DNA of 47,932 nt from Planctomycetota bacterium (lineage in GTDB: Bacteria; Planctomycetota; Phycisphaerae; Phycisphaerales; SM1A02), in NCBI GenBank assembly GCA_003671025.1, contig QWPW01000027.1, positions 1 to 47,932 on the forward strand, in the 5' to 3' direction. The stretch's first letter is position 1. Every line of letters starts with the position of its first letter. Positions 1 through 8,249 of the stretch are shown one piece after another. The position numbers were made by a program, and so were the translations under genes. The notes under the pieces were generated by a model. That model was not told the DNA's origin, ran no database searches, and saw only the letters and a program-made list of their open reading frames with translations.

Positions 1-1709
1 CCACCACCGCCGCCGCCGAAGCCACCGCCGCCGCCGCCACTACCGCCGCCGCCGCCGCCACTTCCGCCGCCCTGTCCCTGCTGATTGCCCTGCTCGAGAG
101 CAGCGCTCAGGTTGAAGTCGGGAGCGTTGTCGAAGTAGGGAACCTCAAAGAGAAGGTCGCGGATGTCGTAGACGATCGTGAGCGTCTTCTTGCGCAGTTG
201 TTCTGACGAGCTGACCACCACGACGCCGTCTTCCACCGCGTAGTCGGGACGATCGGTCTCGTCGCCGAGTTGTTCGATGACGCGCTTGAGCGCGACTTCA
301 GCGGAAACATTGTCCAAGGTGACCGTGACGGTGTCCTCGGGGCGAACGTTGATGCCTTCGAGCGCTTTCCAGTCGGGATAGAAGTCAACACCGCTGACCT
401 GGTTCATGTAACTGAACACCTGATCGAGCTGGTTGTTGTTGAAGTTGATCGAGACGGCCTTCTGCAACGACGCCATCGCTTGGCGATTGGCTGCGCTCTC
501 GCGGAAACCGCTGGCGCGATCACGCAGACGCATGTCGGAGAGGCTCTGCCAATCCTCGGGATACTCGACGAGTCCGCTGAGCGAACGTGGCCCAGGACCT
601 GCGAGATTTGGCATCGGAGGAATCGCGCGGTCGAGGATTTCCTTGGAGAAGTTCGAGATCGCTTCGCTGCGACGATTCTCCGAGTTGCTGTAGTCGCGAT
701 AGAGCATCGAGGTCTTGAGCATTCCGCGCAGCGCTTGGGCCGAGGGATTGTTCGGATCGATGAAGAGGATTTCTTCGACGACCTGCAACGCTTCTGGGTA
801 CTTGAGTTCCATCTGCAACTGACGCACGCGATACATACGCTCGTTGATGCTCTTAGCGCGCGCTTCGAGTTCGGCGCGCTGCTTGGCCGACGAAGCCGCG
901 GTGGCCTCGCGACGTGCGATGTCCTGCTTGGCCAGGTCGGCGCTTGCGCGTCCGACGCTGATTTGCTCGAGCAGCGTGTCGAGTTGATTCAGAAGGGCGC
1001 CGTACTCGGCGTTTGGGAACACGTTCTTATCGCGGTCGAGGCGAATCTTGGCCGCAAGCGCGGTGCGCTCGGCGGTGGCGTAATCGCCTGCAGACATCGA
1101 AAGGCTCGAGGTCGCGATAGCCGCGGTGACTTCGACTTGCGCGCGTTGACGGCGCAGTTCGATATCTCCACCGACATCATTAATGAGTGAGCCCTGGTCC
1201 ATGTGGGCCTGCGCGGCCTTCATGCCCTTGGCCGCTTCGCCGTCGCCAGGAACGGCCGTCTGCAGCGTCGACCAGAGATCGATTGCGGACTTCCAGTCGT
1301 TGCGTCCCATCGCCTCGCGCGCAGCGGTGCGCATCGCGTCGACTTCGGTGGTGTTGGGGGTGCCGGGAGCGTCCGCGATTGGGGGAGCGGCGGAGCCTGC
1401 ATCTTGCGGAGCGGTTGGTTCGGCAGCTGGTTCCGCAGCTGGTTCCGCAGCTGGTTCGGCGGCTGGCGCTGGCTCGATCGGCGCAGGCTCGGCTGGCGGA
1501 GCAACTGGCGGCGCATCCTGTGCGAGCGTGTTGCTACTCAGCGTTGCAGTGATGAGCGCGACGGCCACGAAGGCCATCATCGTTCCACGGATGCACGTCC
1601 AATCGCGCACCCGATCAAGAGTTGTATTTGGAGTCGCGAGGAACTTCACCTCGAAAGACATGTCGATGTTTGCATCAGACTTTGCATCGTTCTTCGTGCT
1701 GCGCTGCAT
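1..1709 (-). CDS. Secretin-like outer-membrane secretion protein, N-terminal part (cut by window edge)
   Basis: The frame is open from an ATG at 1709 to the left edge, so the C-terminus is missing. AGGAG lies 6 nt before this ATG. A hydrophobic signal segment ending near TLA-Q starts about 43 residues in, so the nearby ATG at 1580 is an alternative start. A Pro/Ala/Glu linker with near-identical PAAE repeats follows, then a helical, possibly TPR-like, Ala/Arg/Glu-rich region. Next comes a block typical of the secretin N-domain/STN fold (VTVTLDNVSAEVALKRVIEQ, then VYDIRDLLFEVPYF) and an almost pure glycine tract at 3-75. Known planctomycete type II/IV-pilus secretin relatives have this order. 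The secretin beta-domain itself would lie outside the window, so the assignment rests on the N-domain. Role (inferred): export or pilus channel in the outer membrane. Confidence 0.72.
   Translation of the reverse strand, partial: MQRSTKNDAKSDANIDMSFEVKFLATPNTTLDRVRDWTCIRGTMMAFVAVALITATLSSNTLAQDAPPVAPPAEPAPIEPAPAAEPAAEPAAEPAAEPTAPQDAGSAAPPIADAPGTPNTTEVDAMRTAAREAMGRNDWKSAIDLWSTLQTAVPGDGEAAKGMKAAQAHMDQGSLINDVGGDIELRRQRAQVEVTAAIATSSLSMSAGDYATAERTALAAKIRLDRDKNVFPNAEYGALLNQLDTLLEQISVGRASADLAKQDIARREATAASSAKQRAELEARAKSINERMYRVRQLQMELKYPEALQVVEEILFIDPNNPSAQALRGMLKTSMLYRDYSNSENRRSEAISNFSKEILDRAIPPMPNLAGPGPRSLSGLVEYPEDWQSLSDMRLRDRASGFRESAANRQAMASLQKAVSINFNNNQLDQVFSYMNQVSGVDFYPDWKALEGINVRPEDTVTVTLDNVSAEVALKRVIEQLGDETDRPDYAVEDGVVVVSSSEQLRKKTLTIVYDIRDLLFEVPYFDNAPDFNLSAALEQGNQQGQGGGSGGGGGGSGGGGGGFGGGGG
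1417..1470 (-). repeat. Short tandem repeat coding for PAAE units
   Basis: A 12-bp unit (gctggttccgca on the plus strand) is repeated about four times with one or two base changes. It encodes successive Pro-Ala-Ala-Glu units in the linker just after the signal peptide of the secretin-like protein. It is in frame and probably varies in copy number by slippage without breaking the gene. Confidence 0.7.
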
Positions 1710-2025
1710 TCTGTACTCCTGAGGCATCCGTTGCCGGATGCTCGGCTTCAAACTTCGCGTGCTCTCTCGCTTGCGAGACATCAACTCACTTTCGTGAGCG
1801 ATGGCCAACAAGACAACAGACCAAACCCTTCGCGCCCCACCAGTGGGACGCGTTTACAGGGAAGCGCGCAAGGTACTCAGCATGCAAAGATCTCGCAAGG
1901 GTATGTAGGCACTCGATCGACGGTGAGCGCGAAGGAATATTTTTCTTGCGTGACGCGGTGAGCCTTCAGCGCGAGTGCAGCAATGAGCAGGCGCGTTGGA
2001 AATCGATTCACGTCACGTGGCAAAT

Positions 2026-2067
2026 CATGCATTAACATGCATGCTTCATGCATACGAGGCGGCCTCG
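2026..2067. promoter_or_regulatory. Three phased CATGCAT sites plus an adjacent inverted repeat
   Basis: CATGCAT occurs at 2026-2032, 2036-2042 and 2047-2053. Its palindromic core ATGCAT is therefore spaced 10 and 11 bp, on one face of the helix. Directly after it lies the inverted repeat CGAGG-CGG-CCTCG (2055-2067). The cluster is in the 568-bp gene-free stretch 1710-2277, about 320 bp upstream of the secretin-like gene and just beyond the 3' end of carA. This layout suits a cooperative DNA-binding protein. No binding protein is identified. The rest of the gap holds only short, unconvincing open frames. Confidence 0.4.
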
Positions 2068-2277
2068 CCGCAACTGGTCGCCTCGTGAACAACGGCGAGC
2101 GCTCGAGCACGGATGCCTCGGAAAGGCTTGCGAGAACGCCCACAATCCACCAGCCATCGCGCGTGGAAAACCTGTCGCCATCGTGGATTTCGCGTTGGTG
2201 TGTCCGTCGAAAGCGCGGCATCTCGCGCAGCAAAGTCGCGCGTTGCGCCCTTTGCATCGTGCACCCTCACCAACGAG

Positions 2278-3567
2278 TCACACCGCGGCCATCGCCGCTT
2301 GCGCTCGTTCCATCTCGGCTGCACCAACGGGCTTGCGGGTGGTCATCATTTCGATAAACACGTCAAAGAGATACGCCGAGTCATGCGGGCCTGGGCTCGC
2401 TTCGGGGTGATACTGCACGCTGAAGATCGGCTTTGTCGTGTGGCGAAAGCCCGCGAGTGTGCCGTCGTTGAGATGAAGATGCGTCGGTTCGCCGCCGGCG
2501 GCGCGGAGGCTCGCCTCATCAACGCAGAACCCGTGGTTTTGGCTGGTGATTTCGATGCGGCCGGTGAGCACGTTGCGCACGGGCTGATTCGCGCCGCGAT
2601 GACCAAACTTGAGTTTCCACGTCGTGGCACCCAACGCCAACGCGAGCAACTGATGGCCGAGGCAAATGCCGAAGGTCGGCACTTCGCCCGCGAGGACGCG
2701 CAGCGTTTCGATCACGCCGTGCACGACCGCGGGGTCGCCGGGGCCGTTGGAAATAAACAGGCCGTCGGGTTTCATCGCGCGAATCTCTGCGACTGTCGCG
2801 CTGTGAGGAACGAAATGCACCTCGCAATTGCGCTCGACGAGATGGCGATAGATGTTGCGCTTGGCGCCGCAATCGATGGCCACGACTTTGAAGCGCTGGC
2901 CCGAACGATTCGGATGAATGGAGTCGGCAGCGTCTGACTCGGCGACGAAGTGGCCGCCCCGCGGAGCCCACTCACCGAGCGCTTCTTCCGCGCGACCGGC
3001 ACAACGCGGCGAAACTTTCGCCGCAAGATTGGCGCCTGCCATCGATGGAATCGCGCGCGCACGCGCGACCAATTCGAGATCGCTCACCTCGGCGAGTGAT
3101 GCGGAGGAGATCACGCCACGCATCGCGCCGCCCATGCGCAGTCGTCGCACCAACGCGCGCGTGTCGATGCCTTCAATCGCGGGAATCCCTGCTTTTTCCA
3201 GCCAATCGGAGAGACTCTGGGTCGCGCGTTGATTGGAAACAATCTGCGAAAGTTCGCGCACCACGAATCCCGCGACGCAAGGCGACGCGCTCTCGATGTC
3301 CTCGGGCGCGACGCCGTAATTTCCCATCTGCGTGGCAGTCATGGTCAGGATCTGCCCCGTGTAAGAGAGATCCGTGAGCGCCTCTTGATAGCCGACCATC
3401 GAAGTGTTGAAGACGACTTCGCCCGCGCCCTCGAAGCCCGCCTCGCCGTCGCACGCCGCCGTCGCGCTCACGGAATCACTCGTGGTGCGAAGAGATCCAC
3501 CGAAGGCGCGGCCATGAAAGACCGTCCCGTCCTCAAGGGCGAGGCGTGCCAATTTTGTCGTACGCAT
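2278..3567 (-). CDS. carA: Carbamoyl-phosphate synthase small (glutaminase) subunit
   Basis: Hydrolyses glutamine and passes ammonia to the large subunit CarB to make carbamoyl phosphate for pyrimidines and arginine. The N-terminal CarA domain (VFNTSMVGYQEALTDLSYTG) is followed by a class I glutamine amidotransferase domain. That domain has SNGPGDP, the nucleophile Cys302 in GICLGHQ, and the His387/Glu389 pair in QYHPEASPGP. I start at the ATG at 3567 (MRTTKLARLALEDG). An in-frame GTG at 3606 would add 13 non-conserved residues, and neither start has a good ribosome site. At 429 residues it is longer than the usual 380 or so, because of an insert after residue 25 and another near residue 205. 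carB is not in the window, but pyrB of the same pathway is at 38042. Confidence 0.95.
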   Translation of the reverse strand: MRTTKLARLALEDGTVFHGRAFGGSLRTTSDSVSATAACDGEAGFEGAGEVVFNTSMVGYQEALTDLSYTGQILTMTATQMGNYGVAPEDIESASPCVAGFVVRELSQIVSNQRATQSLSDWLEKAGIPAIEGIDTRALVRRLRMGGAMRGVISSASLAEVSDLELVARARAIPSMAGANLAAKVSPRCAGRAEEALGEWAPRGGHFVAESDAADSIHPNRSGQRFKVVAIDCGAKRNIYRHLVERNCEVHFVPHSATVAEIRAMKPDGLFISNGPGDPAVVHGVIETLRVLAGEVPTFGICLGHQLLALALGATTWKLKFGHRGANQPVRNVLTGRIEITSQNHGFCVDEASLRAAGGEPTHLHLNDGTLAGFRHTTKPIFSVQYHPEASPGPHDSAYLFDVFIEMMTTRKPVGAAEMERAQAAMAAV

Positions 3568-4194
3568 AATTGGTCGGAGTGTAACGGCCAAAGTTTTGTT
3601 GGCCACGGCGTGTGATTGTTGGCGCGAGCCAAGCGTTCACGCGTTCACGCGCGATGCCCCCTGCTCGCGTTGGATGTTCCTTCGCCCTCGATTTCCGGCA
3701 GTTTGGCTCGAATCCTGATCATGCAAGCCGCGCTGCCGCAACTCGGCGTTGTCTTCTGAGATGGCAATGCCAGTCATTGATCTTGAATGCGGATGACGGC
3801 CGAAGCCGTGATTACGATTTCGATGGGAGCCCCTTCGCCTGCGCCAACGTCGATGCGCTCTTCGGTGCGATTCGTGCCGAATTGCCGACCCCGCGACGCA
3901 TCAGTGCCAAGGGATCATGCTCGACTTGGTGTGGAAGACCGCAACGGTGCGCGTGCCGGAGCTGCTGCCATCCCTGCACAACGCGTCGTAGACGCATTCG
4001 TGTCAGTTTGCTTCACTTTCATCTTCCTGATTTCAACAATACCCCTTTCGGTTTGGCTCTACAACGAACCCGCCAAACACGGACGGAAGCAGGCGAGAGA
4101 AGATGCTCACGAATTCCGCTGCTGACATAGGACGAGCAAGACGGTGCGCCGAGAGTTTTGCGCGTTGCCCTGCATTCCAGTCGAAATCAAGCGG
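3568..4194. other. Gene-poor interval between carA and the LprI-like gene
   Basis: This 627-bp stretch separates divergently transcribed genes and should hold both promoters. A plus-strand open frame at 3787-4125 could encode 112 residues with one hydrophobic stretch (VSVCFTFIFLISTIPLSVWL). It has no convincing ribosome site or recognisable family, so I do not call it a gene. GC content falls locally around 4010-4060. Nothing else stands out. Confidence 0.3.
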
Positions 4195-4758
4195 ATGCTC
4201 CATCTCACCCCACGCTTTGCTGTTGTCGCGGCAATCCTGCTCCTTGCCGCCGGACTTTCGCAAGATCAGACTCCAACGCTCGACCACGCTGCGCTGAAGG
4301 CGCGCGTCAAGCTCGAAGAAGCTTCCGCCAAGATTCAATTCGACAACGCGCATACACAATTGGCTATGACTCAGGCTTCCACCGACGCGAGTGACATGCA
4401 GGAGGCGCGCATGTATCGCGCGCTCGCGTCAGTGAAGGCGCGCGCCAACAAACTCGGCAATGACGCTGCTCCCGTCCTGCGGCTGATTGAAAAGTCGCAG
4501 GCGGCGTGGAAGGCTTACAGGGAAGCGGAGATGACGCTTCAGTGGCCGGCGTCGCACGATTTCGGAACTGCCTATCCAATGTGTGTCGGGAGGGGATCCG
4601 CCGCTCTCTTCGCAGATCGGGCAGAAACGCTCGAACGGATGCTTGAGGTTGAAGAAGGCGATGTCTGCAGTCCGCGCTGGGATACGCCGCGTGAGCTCGA
4701 CGTTTCACGCGCCCGCGATTCCACGACAAGCCCAGCCACGCCTGCTTCGCCTAAGTGA
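4195..4758 (+). CDS. Small secreted protein, possibly LprI/DUF1311-like
   Basis: A 187-residue protein. The ATG at 4195 gives a clean signal peptide (MLHLTPRFAVVAAILLLAAG). An upstream GTG at 4144 would bury it. The mature part begins with a charged helical region. Near residues 98-135 comes a block like the LprI/DUF1311 core: EKSQAAWKAYREAE, then a Cys (YPMCVGRGSAAL), then RAETLERML. In that family the conserved Trp, Arg and Cys sit at these places, and some members inhibit lysozyme. The first family cysteine (after REAE) is absent here. The tail is Ser/Thr/Pro-rich. Envelope location is likely; the function is not established. It is separated by 109 bp from the next gene. Confidence 0.6.
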   Translation: MLHLTPRFAVVAAILLLAAGLSQDQTPTLDHAALKARVKLEEASAKIQFDNAHTQLAMTQASTDASDMQEARMYRALASVKARANKLGNDAAPVLRLIEKSQAAWKAYREAEMTLQWPASHDFGTAYPMCVGRGSAALFADRAETLERMLEVEEGDVCSPRWDTPRELDVSRARDSTTSPATPASPK

Positions 4759-4794
4759 CTTGGCGCAGCTTTCGCGGGCATTCTCAATAGTTAG

Positions 4795-4871
4795 TTTGGC
4801 GCAGCCTTGGTTCGTTCGACGGAACCTTGGTTAGTTCAGCGCAGTCTTGGGGTATGTTGGCTGAGCCTTGA
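4795..4871 (+). repeat. Degenerate 20-bp tandem repeat running into a TTG start
   Basis: A CTTGG-containing unit recurs with a 20-21 bp period: CAGCCTTGG at 4802, GAACCTTGG at 4822, CAGTCTTGG at 4842 and GAGCCTTGA at 4863. Each is preceded by a TTNGNCG-like segment. A related fragment (TTGGCGCAGC) lies at 4760. The last unit contains the TTG start codon of the DUF1549 gene. The two-turn spacing could mean a protein-binding array, or simply slippage. Confidence 0.5.
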
Positions 4872-7800
4872 TTTCCCGTGCGATTCTTCCACTCGCTCTG
4901 CTCGTCGTCGCCTGCGATGAGGTCGCGCCGCCGAATGTGATGACAGTCGCTGCAGATGCTTCCGCTTCGGTGAGCACGGCGACACCGTCGATCGTCGATT
5001 TCAATCGTGATGTGCGGCCGATTCTGGCGGACCGTTGCTTTCCCTGTCACGGCCCCGATGAAGGCGCCGCTGCAGGCCGTGTCAAAGGTCGTGGCGAAAG
5101 TCGGGGCCGCCCAGCGGGCCTGCGATTGGACACCGCTGACGGTGCCATCGCGTTACTCAAGAGTGGTCGACACGCAATTGTTCCGCACAATCTTGCGCAG
5201 AGCGAAGCCGCGCGGAGAATCGAATCGCTTGATCCCGACGAGATCATGCCCCCGCCAGAGTTGAAGCGTCCACTCAATCCCGAGGAACGCGCAGTCTTGC
5301 TGCGTTGGATCGAACAGGGCGCGGTCTATCAACCGCACTGGGCGTTCGTCGCACCCACGCGTGCAGGCGATGCGCTCGATTTCGCGAAGCGCGCGAATAC
5401 AAGCGAATCCTCGGGGGGAAACGCCACTTGGCCGCGCGATGCGCTCGACGAAATCGTCCTCGCGCGCCTCACCGCAGAACACCTTTCGCCCGCACCCGCG
5501 GCCGATTCCATCGTGTTGCTGCGGCGCGCGTCGCTCGCGTTGACTGGACTTGCGCCAACGACCGACGAGGTTCGCGCGTTTCTTGCGGAGTGTGATGTCG
5601 ATGCGTCTGCGGCGTACGAGCGCCGCGTCGATGCCATGCTCGCGTCGCCTCGCGCGGCGGAACACATGGCGGTGACGTGGCTCGATCTCGCGCGCTACGC
5701 CGACACTTACGGCTATCAAACCGATGGCGATTCATTCACGTGGCCGTGGCGCGATTGGTTGCTGCATGCGCTCGATCGCAACATGCCCTACGACGAGTTT
5801 GCCACCGCGCTCATCGCGGGCGACCTCGTGCCCAACGCCTCCATCGAGAGTCGTGTGGCCAGCGCGTTCAATCGATTGCATCGTATGACTGAAGAGGGCG
5901 GTTCGGTGGCGGAAGAATTTCGCGCCGAAGGAATTGCCGATCGTGTCGCAACATTTGGCACCACGTTTCTTGGACTCACGCTCGAGTGCGCGCGTTGCCA
6001 CGATCACAAGTACGACCCCATTGCCACGCGTGAGTTTTACGGACTCGCGGCGATGTTTGGTTCGATCGATGAGAACGGACTCAAGCCCTACGCGATTCAA
6101 ACGAGTGCCGCGCCTCCGTTCGTGCGTCTGAGCAATGACGAGCAAACGCAACGCACGATGCAGTTGCAAGCGGCGGTCGATGATGCGCGTATTGCCCTAG
6201 AAAACGCGGAGAAAACCAGCGACTCGGCGTTTGCCGCTTGGCGCAATCAGCGTGCGCACTCGACCACAAACGCGATCACACCCCCGCTGTGTTCGGCGCA
6301 CTATCCCTTCGAGTTGTTGGACAGCATCTCCACGCCTAACACGGTTGCGAGCGGCAAGCCTGCAACAACCGAGCGTCATCGCGGCGATCAACTGGGCGAG
6401 GTCACACTCGGCGATGGCGTCGTTGGACAGTCGATGCACTTTGATGGCGATGGTGGCGTGTGGCTCGATGGAATTGCTGGATTCACGCGCCATGACCCTG
6501 TGTCGATCTCGATGTGGATTCGTCCGAGCGAACTCAACACGCGCGCGACCATCGTGCATGCGTCGGGCTTCTACGCGCTTGATGCCGATGCCTCGGGACT
6601 CGAGTTGCTGATCGACCACGGAGTGTTGCGCTGGAGTGCGATTCATCTGTGGCCGGGCAGCGCCGCGAGTGTGCAGATGCGCGCGCCACTTGAGTTGAAC
6701 AGGTGGACACATCTCGTCGTGACGTATGACGGCTCGTCGAGTGCGAGTGGGCTAAGCATCTATATCGCAGGCGAACTCGTCGACACCGAGGTGTTGCGCG
6801 ACTCGCTCGATGGCCCACTCACGACGCACACGTTGGAAGTGGGTTCACGCTCGCGTGACTCAGGGTTTCGTGGTGGCGCGATCGATGAATTGCGCGTGTT
6901 TCCCAGCACTTTGAGCGCATTGCAAGTGATGCAAGTGGCGCACGATGATTCCGCGATCACGCAGGTGGAGTTCGATCGCACGCGCGAATCAGACGCGTTG
7001 TTGCGACAACACTTCGTCGACACACTTCACACACCGATCACTGACGCGCGCATCGAACTGCGCTCGACGCAACGTGCGCTCGCGGCGCATCTCGAGACCA
7101 TTCCCGCGCTGATGTGCATGGAGGATTCGCCGCGCGCTCCGAAGACGTTTGTGCTGCAGCGAGGCGCGTACGACCAACCTGATCTCGCGCAACCAGTTTC
7201 TCCGGGCGCCATCGCTGCGGTGTTTCCGTTTGACAACGATCGTCCACGCAATCGATTGGGTCTCGCGCAATGGCTGTGTGACGCTCGTCATCCTTTGACT
7301 GCGCGTGTTCAAGTCAATCGGTTGTGGTCGCAAGTGTTTGGCCGCGGACTCGTCGAGAGCAACGAGAATTTCGGCATCCAAGGATCGTCACCGAGCTCTG
7401 CGTTGTTGCTCGACGCATTGGCCTTTGACTTTTGCAACGGCGATGGCACCGCGTCGAGCGCGTGGAACAGCAAACATCTGCTCAAGCGTTTGGTGATGAG
7501 CGCGACCTTCGCGCAATCGTCCGTCGCCACTGAGGAGTTGCTCACGCGCGATCCGCACAACGATTTACTCGCACGCGGACCACGCATGCGACTCACTGCC
7601 GAAATGTTGCGCGACAACGCATTGCTCGCGTCGGGACTGCTCGTCGAAAAACTTGGCGGGCCGAGCGTGAAGCCGATCCAACAAGCAGGACTCGCGTCCG
7701 CCGCGGGGCAAAGCGGCGACTATCAAGCCAGTACGGGCGACGACGCGCATCGACGCAGCGTCTACACCTATCGCAAGCGCACGGTGCCGCCGCCAGGAAT

Positions 7801-8230
7801 GTCCGCGTTTGATGCAGGTTCGCGCGAGGCGTGCCAACCACGACGCTTGATCACCAACACGCCGTTGCAATCGCTCATCGTGCTCAACGATCCCGTGTTC
7901 AGCGAATGCGCGTTGGCACTCGCCACGCGCGTGGTGAAGCGCGCGACGGACGCGTCTCGCGTTGTCGCAAGCGAAGCTGCCGACGACGTTGCGCACCACG
8001 ATGCCATCGATGCATTGATCAATGATGCCTTCGCATTCGCGTGCACGCGTTCGGCGCGCCTCGCCGAACTCGCCGCGCTGCGCACACTCTTCGCGCAAGA
8101 ACACGCTTCGTTTTCTGCTGATTCCGACGCGTGTGTACGCGTCGCGCGCATCGATGATCCAACACTCGCTGCGCTCACACTCGTCTGTTCCACCATTCTT
8201 GCCAGCGACGGCGCGATGATGTCGCGCTAG
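4868..8230 (+). CDS. Planctomycete cytochrome-type lipoprotein: PSCyt1, DUF1549, LamG-like and DUF1553 domains
   Basis: A 1120-residue surface or periplasmic protein. TTG at 4868 is the first start after an in-frame stop at 4862. It gives the lipoprotein signal LPLALLVVAC with Cys16 as the lipidated residue. A c-type haem motif CFPCH (57-61) and a distal IMPPP methionine mark the PSCyt1 domain. The DUF1549 region (about 190-400) ends with a second CxxCH (CARCHDHKYDP). A concanavalin/LamG-like insert (about 500-690) contains MHFDGDGGVWLDG. The C-terminal third is DUF1553 (LGLAQWLCDARHPLTARVQV, VNRLWSQVFGRGLVE). Known relatives are abundant in Planctomycetes, almost always beside a DUF1501 gene as here (19 bp downstream). 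The biochemical role is not settled; carbohydrate handling or redox chemistry at the surface has been suggested. No clear ribosome site precedes the start. Confidence 0.9.
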   Translation: MISRAILPLALLVVACDEVAPPNVMTVAADASASVSTATPSIVDFNRDVRPILADRCFPCHGPDEGAAAGRVKGRGESRGRPAGLRLDTADGAIALLKSGRHAIVPHNLAQSEAARRIESLDPDEIMPPPELKRPLNPEERAVLLRWIEQGAVYQPHWAFVAPTRAGDALDFAKRANTSESSGGNATWPRDALDEIVLARLTAEHLSPAPAADSIVLLRRASLALTGLAPTTDEVRAFLAECDVDASAAYERRVDAMLASPRAAEHMAVTWLDLARYADTYGYQTDGDSFTWPWRDWLLHALDRNMPYDEFATALIAGDLVPNASIESRVASAFNRLHRMTEEGGSVAEEFRAEGIADRVATFGTTFLGLTLECARCHDHKYDPIATREFYGLAAMFGSIDENGLKPYAIQTSAAPPFVRLSNDEQTQRTMQLQAAVDDARIALENAEKTSDSAFAAWRNQRAHSTTNAITPPLCSAHYPFELLDSISTPNTVASGKPATTERHRGDQLGEVTLGDGVVGQSMHFDGDGGVWLDGIAGFTRHDPVSISMWIRPSELNTRATIVHASGFYALDADASGLELLIDHGVLRWSAIHLWPGSAASVQMRAPLELNRWTHLVVTYDGSSSASGLSIYIAGELVDTEVLRDSLDGPLTTHTLEVGSRSRDSGFRGGAIDELRVFPSTLSALQVMQVAHDDSAITQVEFDRTRESDALLRQHFVDTLHTPITDARIELRSTQRALAAHLETIPALMCMEDSPRAPKTFVLQRGAYDQPDLAQPVSPGAIAAVFPFDNDRPRNRLGLAQWLCDARHPLTARVQVNRLWSQVFGRGLVESNENFGIQGSSPSSALLLDALAFDFCNGDGTASSAWNSKHLLKRLVMSATFAQSSVATEELLTRDPHNDLLARGPRMRLTAEMLRDNALLASGLLVEKLGGPSVKPIQQAGLASAAGQSGDYQASTGDDAHRRSVYTYRKRTVPPPGMSAFDAGSREACQPRRLITNTPLQSLIVLNDPVFSECALALATRVVKRATDASRVVASEAADDVAHHDAIDALINDAFAFACTRSARLAELAALRTLFAQEHASFSADSDACVRVARIDDPTLAALTLVCSTILASDGAMMSR

Positions 8231-8249
8231 TGCCAACCGTGTCTCCTCG

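Noticed and set aside
270-1190. A 306-codon plus-strand open frame opposite the secretin-like gene
   Set aside because: The minus-strand frame encodes a recognisable secretin N-domain with signal peptide and ribosome site; the plus frame is a shadow.
3787-4125. A 112-codon frame with one hydrophobic stretch
   Set aside because: No ribosome site and no family resemblance; the hydrophobic part coincides with a local T-rich patch.
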